The notes: a model not told the origin generated them from the letters alone. A stretch of DNA of 64,000 nucleotides from Thioclava sp. SK-1 (GCF_001705665.1 NZ_MDHA01000031.1:1-64000); one strand, 5' to 3'. Numbered from the stretch's first letter, positions 52,040-61,562 are shown. Numbers and translations: made by a program.

Positions 52040-52273
52040 GGCCGACGTCCCTATGCTGTGTTGCGTGGCTTGTTCCCCAGACACCTGCATCAGGCAGGTG
52101 TAGCGCCTGACCAGGATGCCCGCGGAACAGTTTCAACAGCAAATTAAGGACCGCCCTCTTTACGGAAACGGTGCCGGCGTAAAATCGAACGACCCACGAA
52201 ACAGCTATGATACGGCAGGTTTCGCTGCGAATATCAGGTGCTGTAACGGGTTAATGCTGCACGCCGACACCGG
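52040..52273. other. Non-coding gap before parB 3' end
   Basis: No gene is seen. A perfect 8-bp hairpin ACACCTGC/GCAGGTGT (52081-52101) with a 5-base loop may terminate transcription coming from either side. Confidence 0.4.
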
Positions 52274-53383
52274 TCAGCCTTTTGTCAAAAGGGCCGAGAG
52301 CTCCTCCATAATATCATCAATGGCATCCTCATTCACGCCCTGCCCGGATATAAGAATGCTCCATCCGTCCTTGTCCGGCTGACTTTGCAAACTGATACCG
52401 TTTGGCAACTGCCGCGTTTCGCGCACAGTTTGCGGCTTGGCCTCGCCCGGCTTTTTGGGGCGTCCGCCGCGCGCACCTGTTTTATCTGCGAGATCAAGCC
52501 CGTCGATCACACGCAACATGCTTTCGGCTTCTTGTGCAGCGCTTTGCGGTTGGCCATGTTCCAGCGCCGCACGCAGCTTGCTCTCCCCCCCCACACGCAA
52601 TGCACTTGCGACCTTCAAGCCATCACGTTCTTTCAGTTGCTCTGGGTATTTCAGCATATCGCCCAGCTCTTCAAAGATCAGCGCAAAGGAACGAATCTTG
52701 GACCGTTTCCCTTTGGAGGCCACTGGGAACAACGCTTCAACAGCCGCTTCGACCGAACCGAACGCACCTTGTTGACTGGCAATCACGGCAATCCGGCCCC
52801 GTTCAAAATGGCTAAGGTTGGCGCGCACTTCGTTTTCTTCGACCATCGCTGCGAAACTGCCACCGATCGTGGCCGCGTCACGACGCACCGCACGGATGCG
52901 GCTATGTTCGGGACGTCCCGTCAGCTCATATAATGTCTGCATAGCGCGGAACCGCCGATAGCCGGACAACAGGCCATATTTCGGCCCGCCTGTGGCACTG
53001 TCCAGTGGATAGACCTCGATCGGCAGTCGCAGCCCGTTCGCCGCGATCGACATCTGCAGCTCTTGCATCTCTTCGGGGTCAAGGATGACACGGTCCCGCA
53101 CCAGCGAATCTGCATCAATCTCAGCCAGCGGGATTTCCGCCATGACCAGCCCACGGTCGGTCAGGTCACGAAAGGCTTCTGCTTCGTTTCGGTCACGCGC
53201 CGAACGCTCCCGGTCGGCGGCACTGCGCGGGTCCAACTCGCTTGCGGTTTCGGCAACCACCTGAGCAATTGGCGCGGACCCGAATATACCGCTGCTATCC
53301 ACCGTGGTTTCGCGGCGAAACTCTTCTTCGATACGGCTCAGATCTTCTGCACTCGGTGCGATCAATTTCCGGCGCTTTGCCAT
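52274..53383 (-). CDS. parB: ParB-family plasmid partition protein
   Basis: The 369-residue protein has the ParB nuclease-like domain (about 90-190, with PLAEIDADSLVRDR and GLLSGYRRFRAM) and a central HTH region with NLSHFERGRIAVIASQQGAFG (about 193-215). A C-terminal segment ends near ELSALL. It binds centromere sites and works with ParA to segregate the replicon. The ATG overlaps the ParA stop by one base (TAATG). The 15-bp palindrome at 53307-53321 lies inside its coding sequence. Confidence 0.9.
   Translation of the reverse strand: MAKRRKLIAPSAEDLSRIEEEFRRETTVDSSGIFGSAPIAQVVAETASELDPRSAADRERSARDRNEAEAFRDLTDRGLVMAEIPLAEIDADSLVRDRVILDPEEMQELQMSIAANGLRLPIEVYPLDSATGGPKYGLLSGYRRFRAMQTLYELTGRPEHSRIRAVRRDAATIGGSFAAMVEENEVRANLSHFERGRIAVIASQQGAFGSVEAAVEALFPVASKGKRSKIRSFALIFEELGDMLKYPEQLKERDGLKVASALRVGGESKLRAALEHGQPQSAAQEAESMLRVIDGLDLADKTGARGGRPKKPGEAKPQTVRETRQLPNGISLQSQPDKDGWSILISGQGVNEDAIDDIMEELSALLTKG
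53307..53321. promoter_or_regulatory. Candidate parS site, copy 1 (inside parB)
   Basis: GTTTCGCGGCGAAAC is a palindrome of 7-bp arms around a central G. Two further identical copies lie in parA and rep. It is located within the first 25 codons of parB and translates there as FRRET. Confidence 0.6.
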
Positions 53384-54804
53384 TATTCATCCTCCTGCCG
53401 GTCACCGGCCTGAGCTTCCGCCTCGGCCAATTTCATATCCCGCCACCACGTACCTTGGATCACTTCCTTCACCTCGGCCCAGGTGCGGTCAAAGGTCTCA
53501 CGTCCCCGGATATAGGTGTCGCGGTTAAAATCACGATAGTCGGTTTCATAAATGCCCGACACTTGCTCGCCAGCCTGCCCGACCATCGCCGTCACTTCCT
53601 GCCGATATGTGGTCATGAAATCCCCGAAATAGGCCTGCACCACATTTGCCAGATCAGTTTGCTGCGCCGCATCAAACCGCGTGACAATCGCGCGCACCGC
53701 GTCCCATTGAAAGCCGATCTCTGGCAGCCCCTCAGCCCGGCGCATGCGGTTTTCGCCCTCCTCGATGGAGGCGAATGTCGAATAGATCATATCAAAGAAA
53801 CGTCCGGTGGAATCAAATTCCAAAAACGACGCCCCTAAAGGCACCAACAAAATATCCGACGCAGCCAAAGCATTGATCGTCAGATAGCCAAGAGCAGGCG
53901 GCGTATCCAGGAAGACCACATCATAATCGTCAAGCAACCCACCGTCATTCAGCGCATTAGAAAGTGCATCCCACAACGGCCAACTGCGTAACTGCATGCG
54001 CCAAACAGGCACCTGAAACTCCGCCCAATACAGGTTTAGCTGCGCCCCGATCAGATCAATGTTGGGCCAATGTGTTTTCTGAACGAGGTTTCGCGGCGAA
54101 ACCCCCAGGGCCTCGGTCAAGGTTTCGTCCAGCGGGAAGGGCGCCTGACCACCCGCCTCACGCACACGGTTTTCGGCCTGCAAAGCCATCGCGTAATCAC
54201 GCGCCAGCAATGGGAAGGCCGTTTCCCATTCATCAGACACTGTTCCGCCCATAACGGAGGTCATAGAGCCTTGGCTGTCCAGATCAATAACCAAAACGCG
54301 GTAACCATCTAATGCGGCGGACATTGCCAGATGTGCCGCTGTTGTTGTCTTACCGACCCCGCCCTTAAAATTCGCAACCGCAACCACTTTCGCTGGCAAC
54401 CCCTCAGGCCGCCACGGCTTGTATTGTCGGTTCTGCGCGCCTTCTTCTGCGAAATGCTCACGCAGTAGTAAGATTTCATCCAAGGTGAACCACTTGGAAC
54501 CGCCATCACCGGTGCCCTGCGGCAGCTCTGGATTGGCCTTTAACACGCGACGCAGATGTGCAGGGGCCACCGGGATCAGATAGCGGCAAATTTCCCATGT
54601 TGAAAACTTGCGCAACCGCTTTTTACCATCGGGCGCATAGCCACGCCGTGCCAAGTCATCTCGCCCCCGCGATGCAAACGCTGCGGCACGTGCAAAACGG
54701 GCCGTGTCGATGGTGCCATTGAGCTTTGCTGCCGCCTCTTCAGGGTCTATGTTGAAATAAGGTGGTATGTCGGGCTTACTGCCTGAACCGGGTTTGCTCG
54801 CCAT
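53383..54804 (-). CDS. parA: ParA-family plasmid partition ATPase
   Basis: The 473-residue protein has an N-terminal region of about 130 residues with an HTH-like, MerR-type segment (FSTWEICRYLIPVAPAHLRR), then the ATPase domain. Walker A is KGGVGKTTTAAH (about residue 149), followed by VIDLDSQGS and VFLDTPPALG. This long form is the plasmid type Ia ParA, which also represses its own operon. The ATG has a GGAGG site. The 15-bp palindrome lies inside at 54088-54102. Confidence 0.92.
   Translation of the reverse strand: MASKPGSGSKPDIPPYFNIDPEEAAAKLNGTIDTARFARAAAFASRGRDDLARRGYAPDGKKRLRKFSTWEICRYLIPVAPAHLRRVLKANPELPQGTGDGGSKWFTLDEILLLREHFAEEGAQNRQYKPWRPEGLPAKVVAVANFKGGVGKTTTAAHLAMSAALDGYRVLVIDLDSQGSMTSVMGGTVSDEWETAFPLLARDYAMALQAENRVREAGGQAPFPLDETLTEALGVSPRNLVQKTHWPNIDLIGAQLNLYWAEFQVPVWRMQLRSWPLWDALSNALNDGGLLDDYDVVFLDTPPALGYLTINALAASDILLVPLGASFLEFDSTGRFFDMIYSTFASIEEGENRMRRAEGLPEIGFQWDAVRAIVTRFDAAQQTDLANVVQAYFGDFMTTYRQEVTAMVGQAGEQVSGIYETDYRDFNRDTYIRGRETFDRTWAEVKEVIQGTWWRDMKLAEAEAQAGDRQEDE
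54088..54102. promoter_or_regulatory. Candidate parS site, copy 2 (inside parA)
   Basis: Same 15-bp palindrome GTTTCGCGGCGAAAC. It shares the flank GAG before and CC after with copy 3, so the repeat between these two extends to 20 bases. Confidence 0.6.
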
Positions 54805-55382
54805 GAAGCCTCCGCATGTTCGCGATTAATTGCGATATCGCGTCAACTATCGCACATCCGGGGGGCAATGGGAATTGGCTTTCCGCCTAGGCTATAAACC
54901 AGATTAAATACCGAAAAAACGACAACGATGTTTAGTTTTAGTTTAGGTTATTTAGAGTCTTTATGTTCCATTTTATCACCATAAATCATGGACATATCAT
55001 GCCTTAGGCACCCGTATTCAGGGTTTTAGGTGCCCGGTTGCGGGTTCATAGGTGCCTGACTTCGGTCGCCAAGGAACCGATTCTCGGTCGGGCAGGGGCT
55101 GATCGTGTCTATTTCGCCTATAAATAGGGGTTTGCGTGGCGGCTAAGGGCAGCCATAGCGAATCATGGAGTCAATATTCACGCGAACGCGAGGTGGTGAT
55201 CCCGCAACCGGGTACCTTTCCCGTTTGGTACGGACCTTGGGTGTCCGTTTGCGGGATCGGCCTAAGGTGCCATAAGGCGTGTTGCCTTTGGGTACCTAAC
55301 GCGCTTTAACTAGCCTAAAGCAGAATCGCATAAAGAATGCGTGCCATATATAGACTGATTGGGCCCAAAAGTGACAGGCAGA
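54805..55382. other. Origin-like intergenic region between parA and rep
   Basis: The 578-bp non-coding gap between divergent parA and rep contains an AT-rich stretch (54895-54990, with repeated TTTAG) that could melt. It also has repeated GGTGCC or GGCACC cores at 55007, 55029 and 55051 (each 22 bp apart) and at 55266, with GGTACC variants at 55211 and 55291. A 10-bp inverted repeat GATCCCGCAA/TTGCGGGATC spans 55198-55258. This is the layout expected of an iteron-type origin for a Rep_3 initiator. Confidence 0.6.
55198..55258. promoter_or_regulatory. Inverted repeat upstream of rep
   Basis: Perfect 10-bp arms GATCCCGCAA (55198-55207) and TTGCGGGATC (55249-55258) enclose 41 bases with a second small repeat ACGGAC/GTCCGT (55230-55248). 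It may be the autorepressor site or a leader structure controlling rep expression. Confidence 0.4.
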
Positions 55383-56585
55383 ATGCAAGACGCAGATGAC
55401 ATTCCCAAGGATCAGCTAACAGGATCATTGCGACGCGGCGCGGTGAAGAAACATGTCGCGGCAATCCATGTGTCGGGAAAATTGACATTGTTACAACGCA
55501 AGCTGTCGAATGTGCTGTTGCTAAATGCCTATGACACGCTGATCAGCCAGCAGGTTCACCAGATTGACGCGCGCACGCTGTGCTTGATGATCGGCTATAA
55601 CTCCAATGACATGGATACGCTGAAACAGTCCTTGCGCGGTTTGGCAGAAACGGTGGCCGAATGGGACATGTTGGACACGGACGGCAAACAGGAATGGGGT
55701 GTCAGTTCGTTGCTCAGTTACGCCAAGTTGAAGGGTGGCATTTGCGAATATGCCTATTCCCCTGCGCTGGCGGAAAAGCTGAACGATCCGAAAGTCTTTT
55801 CGCTGATCAACCTGAATATACAGCGCCGCTTTACCAGCGGCCATGCGCTTGCGCTGTATGAAAATTGCTATCGCTTTGTGCGCACGGGATCGACCGGGTG
55901 GTGGTCGTTAGAGCTGTTTCGCCGGCTGATGGGGGTGGCGGACAGTGAGTATTACGAGGTGTTCAAGCACCTCAACGCCAAGATCATTAAGCCGGCGGTG
56001 ACAGAGGTGAACAAAACCTCCAACATCACGGTGACGCCGGAATTCAAGAAGATGGGCCGTTCGGTGACTGAAATTCGGTTTCGTATTGCGGAGAACCCGC
56101 AGCTTGCGATTCTGGATCTGGACGATGGGGAGGGGCTGCGGCGTTCTCCTATCTATGCACGGCTTGTGGCGTTGGGGGTCAGTGACCGATTGGCGCGGCA
56201 ATGGCTGGGAGAGCATGGCGAGGATTTCGTGCGCCAAAAGCTTGATTATGTCGCGGGGCAGGGGGGGGTGAAAAACGCCATCGGGTATCTGAGCGCCGCG
56301 CTAAAGCAAGATTACGGCGAAACGGGGGAAGAGGTTTCGCGGCGAAACCCGACAGCGCCCGCCGATCCGAACTTGTCCGCGCGTGTGCGGCAATTGGCGA
56401 TTGTGCGGGATTTGGCGGCCGCCCGCACACCGACGCAACGCGATGCCGATAAACGGCTGTTTAAGTCGCGGCTGGAAGGTGCGCTGCGCGATGATTTTGA
56501 AAAGCATGGGTGGATGTCAGCTTTGAATGCCGGTGCCATCGCAGAATTCTGGCAGGATCTGGCACCAGATGCGTTTGAAGATTAA
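55383..56585 (+). CDS. Plasmid replication initiator, Rep_3 (RepB) family
   Basis: The 400-residue protein matches the Rep_3 initiator family of theta-replicating plasmids. The first winged-helix domain includes LTLLQRKLSNVLLLNAYDTL (about 34-53) and GHALALYENCYRFVRTG. The second includes WSLELFRRLMGV and ITVTPEFKKMGRSVTEIRF. The ATG at 55383 is used; GTG and TTG codons in frame lie just upstream. It should bind the repeats in the 578-bp gap upstream. Copy 3 of the 15-bp palindrome lies at 56334-56348 in its 3' part. Confidence 0.9.
   Translation: MQDADDIPKDQLTGSLRRGAVKKHVAAIHVSGKLTLLQRKLSNVLLLNAYDTLISQQVHQIDARTLCLMIGYNSNDMDTLKQSLRGLAETVAEWDMLDTDGKQEWGVSSLLSYAKLKGGICEYAYSPALAEKLNDPKVFSLINLNIQRRFTSGHALALYENCYRFVRTGSTGWWSLELFRRLMGVADSEYYEVFKHLNAKIIKPAVTEVNKTSNITVTPEFKKMGRSVTEIRFRIAENPQLAILDLDDGEGLRRSPIYARLVALGVSDRLARQWLGEHGEDFVRQKLDYVAGQGGVKNAIGYLSAALKQDYGETGEEVSRRNPTAPADPNLSARVRQLAIVRDLAAARTPTQRDADKRLFKSRLEGALRDDFEKHGWMSALNAGAIAEFWQDLAPDAFED
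56334..56348. promoter_or_regulatory. Candidate parS site, copy 3 (inside rep)
   Basis: Identical 15-bp palindrome GTTTCGCGGCGAAAC in the 3' third of rep. With copies 1 and 2 the sites span 3 kb across the whole replication-partition module. Confidence 0.6.
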
Positions 56586-56662
56586 CACAAGGCTGGGTGT
56601 ATAAAGCGCGCCGCCTTTAGGCCACTTGGCCCGGGCGGCGATCGTATTTTGTGTGGCGTGAA

Positions 56663-57031
56663 TTATTGCACCATATATCCACGCACTGTTTCTGGCACAT
56701 CATCGGCGGCGGAGTAGCACCCGTCGATCAGGGCTTGCACCTCATCAGCGCTGATCTTGACCACAGGTGTTTTCAGCTCGGCTTTCTTCCGTGAGATAGC
56801 TCCGGGGTTATCCAATGTTGCCCAAAAGAAAACCAGGTGTGGTGCCATCTTTGGTTTCGACTTTGGTCAATTGGGATGCGGCGACAAGCCCGGCAGCGCC
56901 CGGCTTGTTCACCACCACAACAACGGGTTGACCGGGATGTTCTTTTGAAGCTCTGTCACGAAGGCGCGGGCGATTGTATCGGCAAACCCGCCAGCGGCTG
57001 CACCGACCACCATTGTGACCGTTTGCCGGTA
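56663..57031 (-). pseudogene. tctC-type tricarboxylate-binding protein pseudogene
   Basis: The minus strand reads VTMVVGAAAGGFADTIARAF in one frame, NKPGAAGLVAASQLTKVET in another, and at the end KISADEVQALIDGCYSAAD up to a natural stop at 56663. These belong to a TctC (Bug-type) periplasmic binding protein. A large internal part is missing and frames change at least twice. Confidence 0.7.
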
Positions 57032-57241
57032 TAAAATTCTTCTGGAGTGTGGGCGATCGCGGTGATGACCCGCAGTGCCGTGGTGAGCGTAACGTGGGCA
57101 CGGGCCTAAACCGAGGGGACGAAGCCAGGGCAGGGATCCAATGGCCCAACATTGCATCGGGCCAGGGAACAGGGATGAGCGTCGCAAAGAATATTGCGCT
57201 GCGTCCAACCTCCGTCCAAACGGCATTTCCATCATCAGCGG

Positions 57242-57529
57242 TCAAATCCATATGCACACCAGGATAGGGGCATAGGATTCTAACACACCGCGTCCGTAAA
57301 ATAGTAAGTAGATCCGGCTCAGACCACCGCAAAGTAGGAAGGTGCCCGACACGATGACCAGGCCGGTCCGCGCCCCAAAGCCCCAGCTTTGCGCCTGTAT
57401 AAACATCCACCCGCCAATCCCAAGAAAGACAACATATAACAGGTCTTCGGGTTTTATGGAAAACCGACCGCGGGGAAGTATGGCCCGTAGGCCGCGTGCG
57501 CGAACTTCGGCTACCAAGGGGCGGATCAA
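57242..57529 (-). pseudogene. tctB-like small membrane subunit remnant
   Basis: An open 95-codon stretch resembles TctB (SIKPEDLLYVVFLGIGGWMF and SGTFLLCGGLSRIYLLFYG), with two hydrophobic segments where four are expected. It is truncated and lies between decayed tctA and tctC. Confidence 0.6.
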
Positions 57530-58611
57530 AAAATAAAATAAATTAAAAACAATATGATAGACACATGCTGGCTGAGCAAACCGAACCCATATATCTGGAT
57601 TGAAATTGCCACATACCGTTCAATTAGAACGCCCAGAACCAGCCCGAGGATGAGCGGTGGACGCGGCCAGGACAGACGTTTCATCTCCCATCCCAAAAGG
57701 CCAAAGAACATAAGCGAATAGAAACCTCCCTATGCGCCGGACCCTTGGAACGCGCCGATGAGGGCCAATACAGTGATGCCGGGGAGCACCAGCGTATAGC
57801 GCAGCGTGGACATCCGGGTGAATTTCCCCGATCGCGCGAAACACAGGCTGGCACCGAAATATTGGCCAAGGCGATGGGCCACACCAATGTATAAGTGACT
57901 GACAGGTTTGTGGTCAAAAGCTCGCGGCCGGGCACAAACCCGTGCACTATCAGCGCGCCCAGCAAAGTCGCTTGCGCCGCAGAGCCCGGCACACCGTTCC
58001 ATAGGTATAGGACATCACCCGCCCAACGCACGGTGCCAGTTTGATTGTCGATACCGATCATCGCAACCAAAATTCCGAAACAGGCGGCAACAACGCCGCG
58101 CAGCGGGGCGCTGCCCGACAGCGCAGAAACCATCGCAATCCCGAACACGGTCATCGCCAATAGTTCTGGCGTGCCAATAGACAGAACAAAAGGCCGGATA
58201 AGCGGAACGGACAATGCCACAACGAATGCGCCAAAAATACTGTCGATGACAGAGGTAGTGACCCCCGCGCTTAGCGCGCGTCCGGCTTCGCCGCGTTTGG
58301 TCATGGGAAGCCCGCCCAACACCGTCGCCGGTGATACCGCCGTGCCCGGCACCCCAAATAATACCGGCGGAATGGTATCAGGTGTGGGACGTCACCGAAT
58401 GCATACCCAGTAACATCGCCAAGGGGGTAGACGGCACCAATAATGCGAAACCCGCTATGCCGCCGATTCTGTGCAATAGTCGATGGACAGACCGACCAAG
58501 GCGTCGAAAACCAAAAGCATGATGCGCTGGAACTGCATCAGATTGGCCATCGCAACCTCGGCAGCATCCAGCCAGCATACAGCCCAGATCGAAAAATTCC
58601 ATCAGTGCCAC
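57526..58611 (-). pseudogene. tctA-type large membrane subunit pseudogene
   Basis: Pieces of a TctA protein can be read in several frames. An N-terminal MALMEFFDLG and PANL-type region (near 58600-58500, broken) is followed by PGTAVSPATVLGGLPMTKRG and DSIFGAFVVALSVPLIRPFV. The C-terminal end MKRLSWPRPPLILGLVLG stops at 57526. The family is about 500 residues; only about 300 remain. Confidence 0.72.
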
Positions 58612-58918
58612 CCTACGGTGAACATGCTTGCGGGCCTGTTGTTGTCACGCATATTGATTCTGTCATGTCGCGCCGCCCCCCTTAACGTCTGCCGATTCCT
58701 CGGTCCGGGCGCGGCACGGTTGACCCGTGTCGCTCTATTTTCGATGCCCGGTCATGGCACCGGGACACAAATCGAAATCACTTGAATAGTCATAAGAATT
58801 CAGAAAATCCTGTGAAACGGGGAAGAGGGGGCCGGGCACTGGCATCGGCCATGCACCGTGATTTCTCAGCCATGGCGTGGTGGACCCGTGCCGTGAATAG
58901 GGCGCTGATACCGCTGCA
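58612..58918. other. Gap between two pseudogenes
   Basis: No gene or clear element is recognised in this stretch between the tctA remnant and the hydrolase remnant. It presumably held the promoter of the lost transporter operon. Confidence 0.3.
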
Positions 58919-60288
58919 TCAACGCCCTGTCGCGGTGGATAGGATCCGCGCTATGATTACAAGAAGCGGCCTGTTTCGCTCCGGCATGGCTTCGCAGGGC
59001 TTGCACGGGGTATGAACATGAGTTGCTCCTTCGACAAATGCGATGGATTTATCCGTGCTTGCGGCATGGTCATAGATCATTTCCGCCGCGATATATTCCC
59101 ATCCTGCCGTCATTCCCCTTGCAAGCATTGGCACCGTGATACCTTCGGCATTGCCAATCGGTGTGGTGACAGAGGAGTGCCAGTCCACCCCAAAGATAAA
59201 ATTCTCGCCATAGGCGCAGTCATCGTCTACCCGCACCGCAAAAGCCCCAAGATAGCGTTTGACGATCGATTTCATAGTTCCGTCAATCCATTCATGTGTC
59301 CGCATGTGGGATCCGCATTCAACCACGTGTGGTGGGCACGATCATCGTTTCAACTGTCCCATCGGGATGGACAAACGGATGCGGTTTGCCCGTCTTGCCC
59401 AAGGTCGTCAGATCCTCGGAAAACAGTATATTGTTGAATCGGGTGAACATTCCGCTGGGGACATAGAATGGCTCATCATCCGCACACAGCCCGTGACCGG
59501 CACCGATTAGATTATTGCGGTGCAGTAAAGTTTCAATGATCCGGTTGCTGTGCGCGGCTACCGCCTTTTGAAAACGGCCGACGAAAGACGCGGGATAGAT
59601 TGTCGTGCCGCTGCCGACATAACCATTGTCAGGGTTATACGGATCAAGTGCGGGGGTCAAAAACCATGCCGGTCGCTTCATTTGCTACGTCGGGGTCAAG
59701 GCTGAACAGGGCCATCACGCTCATACCTTAATTGGGGTCAAGCCACATCACGCCGTCCGCAGGGGGAAGACAGGTCATCGGCTGCGCATCGCATGTGATC
59801 GAAAGGGCTTCGCTTTGGCAGGCGGCAGGGCGATTTTTCGCAATATTCTGATAGGCTGAGAACAACTCTGAGCCACCGCTATGACCCATCAAGATGACGG
59901 TGTCACTATCATCGCGGCCACGCAGATAGGCCACGCCTTTGCCGGCCTCACTGATGGCTTGATAGATGTCGATATCGAAGTTGCGCCCGGTTTTTCTGGT
60001 GAAGTTATTCGGGCAAAGCGCGCTGTAGTCACGCTGTGATAGTTCGGTGCAGCCGGTGTGGCTTAGGTAGTCGCCGCCTGAATGCCTTAACATGACCGCG
60101 ATGCGGGCTTTCAGGCTGAGTTGGTCCGGTTGATACAGAGCGCCCGGAACCCCGATTGCCATATGGACGAAGCTTTGCGTTATACTGTCATGTGCGAATG
60201 CCATATCTTCGCTGATCACTGCGCCGCCAAAAAGGCTTGCAGCTGCAATCGTCATGCCGCGCCGTTTAAGTGTTTCTGATACAGTCAC
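58919..60288 (-). pseudogene. Secreted alpha/beta hydrolase pseudogene, broken into three frames
   Basis: A GTG start at 60288 with a GGAGG site begins a signal sequence (MTIAAASLFGGAVISEDMAFA). The hydrolase frame contains the elbow VILMGHSGGSE and stops at 59728. The middle part (LDPYNPDNGYVGSGTTIYPA, 59319-59681) and the end (RVDDDCAYGENFIFGVDWHS and GITVPMLARGM, 58919-59326) are in other frames. Together they match one hydrolase of about 470 residues, now inactive unless the breaks are sequencing errors. Confidence 0.72.
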
Positions 60289-60681
60289 GTGGTCCTCCCA
60301 AGGGGCGCAAGTTTCCTTAGATCGCCGGCACTGCACCCTTATTCCGTCAGTTCCCAGGCGACGCAGAGCGGCGTAATTTCCTTCAAAGGAAGTGATGTCC
60401 AAGCCATAGGTTTCCCGCCTGATTGCGCGAAAATTTCGGCGCACCGCTGCAGCCGGCTTTGTAAGTGGGCGTTCTTCAGCTTGCGGTCAGGAACGATTTG
60501 GTTCCCACAATCGGGTGATTTGATATGTTCATAAACGCACATCAAGCGGATATAATTTGCCCTTTAAGGTGTGGTCGCACAGGTCCATATGTCTCTCATC
60601 GAAGCGACACGCAGACGACCACAGTTGAAGATCAACGGCCGAACGAAAGCTGCGCCTCGCTCTAACTTATGGAGACTTACG
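60289..60681. other. Intergenic region before the secreted repeat protein
   Basis: The 393-bp gap has no recognisable gene. It must hold the promoter for the plus-strand gene at 60682, whose ATG has a TGGAGAC site. Nothing else is evident. Confidence 0.4.
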
Positions 60682-61194
60682 ATGCGTATTACACCTATTG
60701 CCCTCGCCCTGACCGCCGCCCTTGCAGGGGGTGCAGCCACTGCTCAGACATTCTCGCCAGCCCAAATTCAGCTGTCGACCCAGGCCGGCGTAGAGCCAGG
60801 CACCTATACCGTTGGTCAGCTGAACGCGATCATCCACGCAGAGCGTAACTCGGACGCCGATTCAGCCGATCCCGCCCAGCTGGAACGTGCCTTTGTGTTG
60901 GAAAATGCAGGCGTTGAAACCGCTACGGCCGGTGACGCCCAGCTTGCTGCGCAGGCGAATGTTCCAGCAGGCGTCTATACCACTGGCCAGCTGCAAGAGC
61001 TGATCAAAGCCGGTCGCAACAACACCGACCCAGCCGCAAAACAGCGCCTGATCGATGCTTATGCGAAAGAGGCAACGACAAACAATGCTGGTTTGGCCCA
61101 ATTGGCCGCCCGCGCGGGGATCAACCCCAACGGCAAATCACCAGCACAGATCGCGGCAGCCTATGTTCAGGCCACCAACGATCTGGATGATTAA
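60682..61194 (+). CDS. Small secreted protein with three internal repeats
   Basis: The 170-residue protein has a signal peptide (MRITPIALALTAALAGGAATA, cleavage likely after ATA) and a mature part of three related repeats: AQIQLSTQAGVEPGTYTVGQ (about 25-44), AQLAAQANVPAGVYTTGQ (about 90-107) and AQLAARAGINPNGKSPAQ (about 143-160). Each begins with AQ, then AG or AN, and ends near a Gln. It has no known catalytic motif. A single ribosome site and a downstream terminator show it is monocistronic. The function is unknown; a periplasmic or surface protein. Confidence 0.8.
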   Translation: MRITPIALALTAALAGGAATAQTFSPAQIQLSTQAGVEPGTYTVGQLNAIIHAERNSDADSADPAQLERAFVLENAGVETATAGDAQLAAQANVPAGVYTTGQLQELIKAGRNNTDPAAKQRLIDAYAKEATTNNAGLAQLAARAGINPNGKSPAQIAAAYVQATNDLDD

Positions 61195-61217
61195 TCGCCT
61201 TCGTTCGGCGATTGTGG

Positions 61218-61239
61218 GGGCGTCCTTTCGGGGGCGCCC
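61218..61239 (+). terminator. Terminator-like hairpin after the secreted-protein gene
   Basis: GGGCGTCC (61218-61225) pairs with GGGCGCCC (61232-61239) with one G-T pair and a 6-base loop. A second small stem TCGCC/GGCGA lies just before it. The T run is weak. Confidence 0.5.
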
Positions 61240-61436
61240 TTCGCGCATTTGCAGACACCGCGTTATGTGGAGTGTCATATACCTTTTGTAATTCATCGGA
61301 CCAAGCGTCCATAGAATGCACAGTATTTGGGCAAATTTAGATATTTGAACACTGTTTAACCAAAACTGACTAAGCGGCTATAATAATGCCCGAATGGTCA
61401 TTTTTGATCATAGCCCGCATTCTTCCAGTAACTCAT

Positions 61437-61462
61437 TGATATTTCTTAATTATCAAATATCA
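61437..61462. promoter_or_regulatory. AT-rich inverted repeat upstream of dctM
   Basis: Perfect 8-bp arms TGATATTT and AAATATCA are 10 bases apart, about 100 bp before the dctM start. It may be an operator for an unlinked regulator. Confidence 0.4.
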
Positions 61463-61562
61463 ATTATAAGAAATACGTATAGTTATAAAAGTAATATTTG
61501 ATTTTAATTAGGTTCCTTTCCTTTCAGACCAGTGGCAACACAGTCTCAGCAGGGATCGCCGC

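Larger units (their letters stand above)
61195..61562. other. AT-rich regulatory gap before dctM
   Basis: The 368-bp gap starts with a terminator (61218-61239). From about 61310 it becomes strikingly AT-rich for this replicon. It contains TGATATTT/AAATATCA arms (61437-61462) with a 10-base loop. It probably holds the promoter of the dctM-dctP-dctQ operon and a regulator site. No regulator gene is next to it inside the window. Confidence 0.5.

Noticed and set aside
54973-54981. DnaA box (TTATCACCA)
   Set aside because: Two mismatches to the consensus in an AT-rich stretch; not enough to call.
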